Source of the DNA: Deltaproteobacteria bacterium
GTDB taxonomy: Bacteria > Desulfobacterota > Desulfobaccia > Desulfobaccales > 0-14-0-80-60-11
DNA: 5,771 nt
Direction: 5' to 3'
Assembly: GCA_016874945.1 (NCBI GenBank)
Contig: VGSO01000196.1
Location: 1 to 5,771 of the forward strand
The notes under the pieces: generated by a model
Databases searched by the model: none
What the model was told of the DNA's origin: nothing
What the model saw: only the letters and a program-made list of their open reading frames with translations
Shown here: piece after piece, positions 1 to 3,040 of the stretch
Position numbering within the stretch: the first letter of the stretch is position 1
Layout of the letters: every line of letters starts with the position of its first letter
Position numbers and translations under genes: made by a program

Positions 1-58
1 CGCTTTCAGGTGCAACAAACTCAACCTGTAACTTATTGATAAATCTTATTTATTTTAA

Positions 59-86
59 CCGAAAACCGAAGACCGAAAACCGAAAA
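59..86. repeat. CCGAAAA heptamer array, copy 1
   Basis: Four tandem 7-base units run without gaps: CCGAAAA, CCGAAGA, CCGAAAA, CCGAAAA. The second unit has one A-to-G change. The same heptamer recurs at 283-306. Heptameric short tandem repeats of this kind are found between genes in many bacteria; nothing in it suggests coding, and its length is not a multiple of three per unit. No function can be read from the sequence. Confidence 0.85.
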
Positions 87-141
87 CGGTATTATTCCTC
101 TCGGTTTGATGGGTCCGGCCTCCTGAGAACCAAATAAAAAT

Positions 142-160
142 GGTGGGCGCGAAGCCCACC
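142..160. repeat. Palindrome A, hairpin with possible terminator role for rex
   Basis: Arms GGTGGGC (142-148) and GCCCACC (154-160) are perfectly complementary around a 5-base loop. Read on the minus strand, which is the direction of rex transcription, the hairpin is followed by ATTTTTATTT (131-141 region), so it looks like an intrinsic terminator about 150 bases after the rex stop codon. It is also the first of three related palindromes (see 172-188 and 254-270), each preceded on the plus strand by AAAT, so it may instead be a copy of an extragenic palindromic repeat. Either reading, or both, is possible. Confidence 0.6.
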
Positions 161-171
161 TATATGTAAAT

Positions 172-188
172 GGTGGGCCAGGCCCACC
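172..188. repeat. Palindrome B
   Basis: Arms GGTGGGC (172-178) and GCCCACC (182-188) have the same sequence as palindrome A but a 3-base spacer. The 11-base left part AAATGGTGGGC (168-178) is an exact direct repeat of 138-148, 30 bases away. On the minus strand it is followed by ATTTACATAT, a poorer T-tract than that of palindrome A. Confidence 0.7.
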
Positions 189-253
189 CCTCGTGCGATT
201 TCTTGTTCCTGATTTTTACCTTAACTTATTAAGATCTTCCCCAGCCTTCAAAT

Positions 254-270
254 GGTGCGCGGTGCGCACC
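254..270. repeat. Palindrome C, variant with compensatory change
   Basis: Arms GGTGCGC (254-260) and GCGCACC (264-270) surround a GGT spacer. Compared with palindromes A and B, the fifth base of the left arm is C instead of G and the paired base of the right arm is G instead of C, so pairing is kept. It starts with the same AAATGGTG (250-257). It is the first hairpin that a rex transcript would meet, about 40 bases after the stop codon. The left arm is also repeated in direct orientation (GGTGCGC twice, 254-267). Confidence 0.7.
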
Positions 271-282
271 CGACAGATTTTA

Positions 283-306
283 CCGAAAACCGAAAACCGA
301 AAACCG
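283..306. repeat. CCGAAAA heptamer array, copy 2
   Basis: Three perfect CCGAAAA units plus a partial CCG end 3 bases before the rex stop codon (310-312). It is in the same orientation as the array at 59-86, and together the two arrays bracket the three palindromes. In the rex mRNA this reads as a CGGTTTT repeat directly after the stop codon. Confidence 0.85.
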
Positions 307-309
307 CCT

Positions 310-957
310 TTAAGCCTCGGCCATGGTGAGGTTGTAAGCTAAGTTGTCCAACTTCACGGTGAAGTCCACATTTTCCACGGCCATGCCTTCGGGGAGCTGG
401 AGCTGGATGGGGGCGAAATTGAGGATGGCTTTCACCCCGCTGGCAATGAGGCGCAGGGCGGCCATCTGGGCCTTGCCCGCTGGAGTGGCGATGACCCCGA
501 TTTCCACTCCCTTTTCCTTCACCACCTGCTCCAGTTCGTCAATATGATGAATGACCTGGCCGCTGGGGAGCCTCCGCCCCACTTTGGCCGGGTCGATGTC
601 AAAGACCGCGACAAACTCATATCCCTGGCGCACGAAGTTCTGGTGCGCCAGCAGGGCCGAGCCCAGGTTGCCGATGCCGATGAGGGCCATTTTCCAGGCC
701 TTGTTGAGACCCAGGATGCGTTTGATTTCGAAGAGCAGTTCTTTGACAAAATAACCTACGCCCCGGATGCCGAATTCTCCGAAGTAGGCCAGATCCTTGC
801 GGATCTGCGCCGGGTTGATGCCGCACTTCTGGGCCAGCTTATCTGAGGCGATGATCTTGACCCCCTCCTGGGCCAAAGCCTCCAAGTACCTGGAATAAAT
901 GGACAAGCGAGTAATAGTGGCGGTGGGAATTTTGGAGAATTTCATTATATGTCGCAT
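310..957 (-). CDS. rex: Redox-sensing transcriptional repressor Rex
   Basis: Cytosolic dimeric repressor that senses the NADH/NAD+ ratio: it binds operators when NAD+ dominates and lets go when NADH binds. The 215-residue length is normal for Rex. An N-terminal winged helix spans about residues 8-75, with the recognition stretch NPAQIRKDLAYFGEFGIRG (48-66) typical of the family. A Rossmann fold follows, with the dinucleotide motif GIGNLG (94-99) and the acidic VFDID (118-122) that contacts the adenosine ribose. The C-terminal part contains ILNFAP (178-183) and DFTVKLDNLAY (198-208), the domain-swapped region of Rex. Two ATG starts are possible, at 957 and at 945 (MKFSKIP...); neither has a clear Shine-Dalgarno, and many Rex proteins begin near the second. 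It follows the Fo operon but is cut off from it by a strong terminator, so it should have its own promoter in 958-1012. A partial Rex-box match at 984-1001 suggests autoregulation. Confidence 0.96.
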   Translation of the reverse strand: MRHIMKFSKIPTATITRLSIYSRYLEALAQEGVKIIASDKLAQKCGINPAQIRKDLAYFGEFGIRGVGYFVKELLFEIKRILGLNKAWKMALIGIGNLGSALLAHQNFVRQGYEFVAVFDIDPAKVGRRLPSGQVIHHIDELEQVVKEKGVEIGVIATPAGKAQMAALRLIASGVKAILNFAPIQLQLPEGMAVENVDFTVKLDNLAYNLTMAEA

Positions 958-967
958 GGTTAGCCGC

Positions 968-978
968 TGACTAAGTCA
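968..978. promoter_or_regulatory. 11-bp palindrome just upstream of rex
   Basis: TGACTAAGTCA is a perfect palindrome around a central A, 10 bases upstream of the first possible rex start codon. It lies where a repressor could block initiation, so it could be an operator, but it does not fit the Rex consensus and an 11-base palindrome can occur by chance. Confidence 0.25.
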
Positions 979-983
979 ATGGA

Positions 984-1001
984 AAGTGGTGATTTGCACA
1001 A
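984..1001. promoter_or_regulatory. Candidate Rex operator (partial match)
   Basis: The known Rex consensus is TTGTGAA-N4-TTCACAA. The 18 bases at 984-1001 match 9 of the 14 defined positions, including the symmetric GTG-N8-CAC core and the full right CACAA half. The left half is poor (AAGTG). The site is 27 bases upstream of the rex ATG at 957, where an autoregulatory operator would be expected. This is a by-eye match and has not been scored against background. Confidence 0.35.
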
Positions 1002-1012
1002 AACCCAGGCTG

Positions 1013-1044
1013 AAAAGGGGGGGTGAAAATTCACCCCCCCTTTT
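1013..1044. terminator. Intrinsic terminator after atpE, bidirectional
   Basis: Arms of 15 bases (1013-1027 and 1030-1044) are perfectly complementary around two bases: AAAA, seven G, TGAA on one side and TTCA, seven C, TTTT on the other. On the minus strand it starts 9 bases after the atpE stop codon and ends in a TTTT tract, so it ends the Fo operon transcript. The A-tract/T-tract symmetry also makes it usable on the plus strand, although no plus-strand gene is seen. Confidence 0.93.
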
Positions 1045-1053
1045 ATTAACTGG

Positions 1054-1431
1054 TTAGATTTTGAAGCCCAGGGCCGCGGCGATGGGCTTGGTCATCGGGT
1101 ACGCATAGAGGATGATGAGCGCTACAACCAAGGCGTAAATGGCCAGGGACTCAATCATGGCCAGACCGATGAGCATGGTCACGGTAATTTTGCCGGAAGC
1201 CTCAGGGTTGCGGGCAATGCCTTCCACCGAGCTCTTAATCGCCAAGCCCTGGCCGATGCCGGTGCCGAACGCGGCGATGCCCATGCCGAAACCCGCGGCG
1301 ATGACCGCGTAGCTGAAAAAGCTGCCCAGCCCGGCGGCGCTCGCCGCCGGGGCTTGCTGGGCCATGGCCAGGGAAGCCCACAGCATGGAAATCAACAGGC
1401 TCAGTCCGGCTACCACAGATTTTCTTACCAT
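1054..1431 (-). CDS. atpE: ATP synthase Fo subunit c
   Basis: Forms the membrane c-ring rotor that carries ions between the two half-channels of subunit a. The preferred ATG at 1431 gives 125 residues: an AAGGAGG Shine-Dalgarno lies 9 bases upstream. A TTG at 1437 is in frame but only 3 bases from it. The typical c subunit is about 75-90 residues; this one has an N-terminal leader (MVRK, hydrophobic residues 6-24, LAMA then QQ at 25-26) that looks like a cleavable signal peptide. Helix 1 follows at about 38-63 with the GTGIGQG motif (56-62), then the polar loop ARNPEA (73-78), then helix 2 with the ion-binding Glu94. Gln61, Glu94, Ser95 and Tyr99 match the Na+ ligand set of the Ilyobacter tartaricus c subunit (Q32, E65, S66, Y70), while the Thr67 equivalent is Leu96. 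Na+ coupling is therefore possible but inferred. It is the last gene of the operon, directly before the terminator. Confidence 0.95.
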   Translation of the reverse strand: MVRKSVVAGLSLLISMLWASLAMAQQAPAASAAGLGSFFSYAVIAAGFGMGIAAFGTGIGQGLAIKSSVEGIARNPEASGKITVTMLIGLAMIESLAIYALVVALIILYAYPMTKPIAAALGFKI

Positions 1432-1440
1432 TGGCAAAAA

Positions 1441-1447
1441 CCTCCTT
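1441..1447 (-). promoter_or_regulatory. Shine-Dalgarno of atpE
   Basis: On the minus strand this reads AAGGAGG, a full anti-16S match, 9 bases before ATG 1431 and only 3 before the in-frame TTG 1437. It therefore decides the start in favour of the ATG. Its strength fits the high c-subunit stoichiometry. Confidence 0.85.
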
Positions 1448-1488
1448 AAAGAATGGTTGAATATATGAAGATTGGCCTTCTTCCGAAA

Positions 1489-2166
1489 TTAGTGGGCGTG
1501 CTCCATGGACCCGGCGAAGTACATCATGGACAGCAGGGTAAAAATAAAGGCCTGCACCAGGCTGGTGAACACCGCCAAAAACATCATGGGCAGCGGCGCC
1601 AAAAACGTCCCGGCCAGGAAGATGAGGATGATGAGCACCAGGTCTTCCCCCATGATGTTGCCGAAGAGACGAAGCGTCAGGGAGAGCACCCGGGCGATGT
1701 GGCCCACGACTTCGATGGGGAAGAACAAAGGCGCCAAGGCCGGGATGGGTCCCAGAAAGTGCTTGATGTACTTTATCCCGTGGTGTTTGACTCCCAGATA
1801 ATGGGTGTACACAAAGGTGCACAGGGCCAGGGCCAGGGTGGTGTTGATGTTGGCCGTGGGCGAATAAAATCCTGGGATCAGGCCCATGAGGTTGCAGCTC
1901 AGTATGAACAGGAAGGCGGTCCCGATATATGGGAAAAAGGCCCGGCCTTCTTCCCCGGTGATGTCCACCATGAACTCTTCCAGGCCGCTGATAATTAGTT
2001 CAAAGACGTTCTGGGCCCCCGCGGGCACCAGGGAGACGCGCCGGCTGGCCATCAGCCCCAGCCCCAGCAGTAACAGCATGATCAGCCAGGCATAAGTGAC
2101 GTGGGGCGGGATGTGCAGATGGAACTTCGCCTGGATCAGGTCAAGTAACAGAATGGGATGTTCCAT
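1489..2166 (-). CDS. atpB: ATP synthase Fo subunit a
   Basis: Integral membrane stator subunit that provides the two aqueous half-channels and faces the c-ring. The 225 residues are usual for the shorter bacterial forms. Hydrophobic segments are at about 26-40, 78-98, 110-122, 143-163, 173-198 and 200-218. The essential arginine is Arg166 in SLTLRLFGNIMGE (162-174), equivalent to E. coli Arg210. NPTANINTT-type sequence is seen as SPTANINTT (102-110). The last helix carries LVQAFIFTLLSMMY (203-216), with Gln205 in the place of E. coli Gln252. The C-terminus is His-containing (MEHAH). The ATG at 2166 has AAGGAGG 12 bases upstream, a rather long spacing. The gene overlaps the end of atpI by 26 bases, implying translational coupling, and is separated from atpE by 57 bases. 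Confidence 0.96.
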   Translation of the reverse strand: MEHPILLLDLIQAKFHLHIPPHVTYAWLIMLLLLGLGLMASRRVSLVPAGAQNVFELIISGLEEFMVDITGEEGRAFFPYIGTAFLFILSCNLMGLIPGFYSPTANINTTLALALCTFVYTHYLGVKHHGIKYIKHFLGPIPALAPLFFPIEVVGHIARVLSLTLRLFGNIMGEDLVLIILIFLAGTFLAPLPMMFLAVFTSLVQAFIFTLLSMMYFAGSMEHAH

Positions 2167-2590
2167 GAGTGTGGTTGGCCTCCTTGTTCTTTAGCTTGAA
2201 TATGGCGCTCACCCCGGCCAGGATCAGGGTCGCGACCACGGTGGACAACCCCACCAGCAACCCGAAAATATTAACCCAGCCGTGATGAACTAACAGAAAA
2301 ATTATGGCTAACAGCACGAAAAACCTGAGCAGTTGGCGGGCCGCAAAAAAGGCCTTGGCCCTGCCGGCCATATCCTCCTGCTCTACCTGACCCAGGCGTC
2401 CCAGGGTCTCTTTCAGGGTGCGGTGCAGCAGGTGAAAGTTGATCACCGCCACCAGGCCGCCCACCAGAATTCCCAGGGCGAACTCCCGGCCCTGCCAGAG
2501 GTAGCCGGCCGCCACCAGCAGACTCAGGACCGCCCAGCAGGCGATCTTCAAATGGCGAGGGGAGGTCAAATCCAATTGCCCGCCCCTCAC
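2141..2590 (-). CDS. atpI: ATP synthase subunit I (AtpI/UncI-like)
   Basis: Small four-helix membrane protein of the ATP synthase I family, which is encoded first in many atp operons and is linked to c-ring assembly or cation supply; its exact role is debated. In the 149 residues four hydrophobic segments are visible: about 14-32, 37-55, 86-103 and 107-130, with a charged cytosolic loop (56-85) between helices 2 and 3. Identification rests on helix pattern and position between atpZ and atpB, as this family is poorly conserved. The GTG start at 2590 overlaps the atpZ stop codon in a GTGA arrangement, suggesting coupled translation. An alternative TTG at 2575 has GAGGGG 7 bases upstream, so the start is not certain. 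The C-terminal tail (139-149) is rich in His, Thr and Ser and is partly encoded in the 26-base overlap with atpB. Confidence 0.85.
   Translation of the reverse strand: MRGGQLDLTSPRHLKIACWAVLSLLVAAGYLWQGREFALGILVGGLVAVINFHLLHRTLKETLGRLGQVEQEDMAGRAKAFFAARQLLRFFVLLAIIFLLVHHGWVNIFGLLVGLSTVVATLILAGVSAIFKLKNKEANHTHGTSHSVT
2179..2185 (-). promoter_or_regulatory. Shine-Dalgarno of atpB inside atpI
   Basis: AAGGAGG on the minus strand sits within the 3' end of atpI, 12 bases before the atpB ATG. The spacing is longer than optimal (5-9), but there is no in-frame start codon closer to it. Confidence 0.7.
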
Positions 2591-2847
2591 TTGTACTTTT
2601 TGCCAATTATATATACGTTGCGAAAACCGGCAATGATTCCCACGATCAGGCCCACGATCTTAAAAAAATAGCTGGTGCCGAAATAGTTGTCCAGCAAGTA
2701 CCCAAAAAAAGCGCCGATAAAGATAGCCAGAACCAGGGACATGCCGATGGTGCTGGCTTTATATCCCCCGGACAACAACTCTTTCAAAAACTTCTTGGTA
2801 TCTTCTTTCAATCTGGCTGGCCTCTCAGACCAAATCCCCCGGAGCAA
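2587..2847 (-). CDS. atpZ: AtpZ/AtpI-family Fo-associated membrane protein
   Basis: Two-helix membrane protein of the AtpZ family (F0F1-ATPase subunit, putative), often the first gene of an Fo operon and thought to act with AtpI in cation (Mg2+/Ca2+) transport or assembly. The 86 residues contain a basic/acidic N-terminus (7-30), helix 1 at about 33-52 (STIGMSLVLAIFIGAFFGYLL) and helix 2 at about 61-80. The family signature is clear: GAFFGYLLDNYFGTS (45-59) followed by GLIVGIIAGFRNVY (66-79). The start is a non-ATG codon: TTG at 2847 has no good Shine-Dalgarno, while TTG at 2811 has GAGAGG 9 bases upstream and would give 74 residues without loss of a conserved part. No in-frame ATG precedes the membrane helices. 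Being first in the operon, it should be close to the promoter in 2848-3040. Confidence 0.82.
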   Translation of the reverse strand: MLRGIWSERPARLKEDTKKFLKELLSGGYKASTIGMSLVLAIFIGAFFGYLLDNYFGTSYFFKIVGLIVGIIAGFRNVYIIGKKYK

Positions 2848-2923
2848 ATGAATCTTTTCACATGTGCCTTCCTATCATACCCCTGGAAGATTTGTCAATT
2901 ATTTTTGCGTCCCCAGGAATAGA

Positions 2924-2945
2924 AAATATTTGTGGGGAAATATTT
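2924..2945. repeat. Paired AAATATTT boxes upstream of the Fo operon
   Basis: Two identical copies of the self-complementary 8-mer AAATATTT (2924-2931 and 2938-2945) are separated by GTGGGG. They are at once direct and inverted repeats, with centres 14 bases apart. They lie about 80-100 bases upstream of the atpZ start, so a regulator-binding or upstream activating role is possible. The low-complexity AT context lowers the weight of this. Confidence 0.35.
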
Positions 2946-3002
2946 AAAGATTACAGAGAGATAATCCCAGAAAGGGCCGATAATTTATTTGCGGCAATAA
3001 TT

Positions 3003-3024
3003 TTAAGTAAAAACCGATACTTAA
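3003..3024. terminator. Inverted repeat after the kinase, weak terminator candidate
   Basis: TTAAGTA (3003-3009) and TACTTAA (3018-3024) pair around 8 bases, 16 bases after the kinase stop codon on the minus strand. The stem is almost all A/T and the sequence after it (AATTATTG) is not a good U-tract, so it may be a weak terminator, an operator, or chance. No better terminator for the kinase gene is visible. Confidence 0.3.
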
Positions 3025-3040
3025 TCCTTGTGCTTTTATC

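Larger units (their letters stand above)
2848..3040 (-). promoter_or_regulatory. AT-rich promoter region of the Fo operon
   Basis: This gap between the kinase and atpZ is visibly more AT-rich than the genes around it. On the minus strand a perfect TTGACA (2893-2898) points toward atpZ and TATGAT (2874-2879) lies below it, but the gap of 13 bases is too short for a standard sigma-70 promoter, so only one of the two may be real. Other sites are the palindrome CACATGTG (2859-2866), a paired AAATATTT (2924-2945) and an inverted repeat at 3003-3024. No open frame here looks like a real gene. Confidence 0.4.

Noticed and set aside
59..306. CRISPR array
   Set aside because: The repeats are 7-base tandem units without spacers, and the three palindromes have irregular spacing (30 and 82 bases); there are no cas genes.
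944..949. Perfect TATAAT -10 box (minus strand) just before the second possible rex start
   Set aside because: The nearest TTGACT (973-978) is 24 bases away, too far, and a start there would give a transcript beginning inside the conserved rex coding part.
1453..1998. A 181-codon open frame on the plus strand opposite atpB
   Set aside because: Its translation is rich in Gly, Gln and His with no domain, as expected from the reverse of codons for hydrophobic residues in subunit a; atpB is certain.
2930..2947. Rex operator upstream of the Fo operon
   Set aside because: The left half TTGTG is perfect but the right half lacks CACAA (8 of 14 positions in all, in AT-rich sequence), so it is too weak to call.
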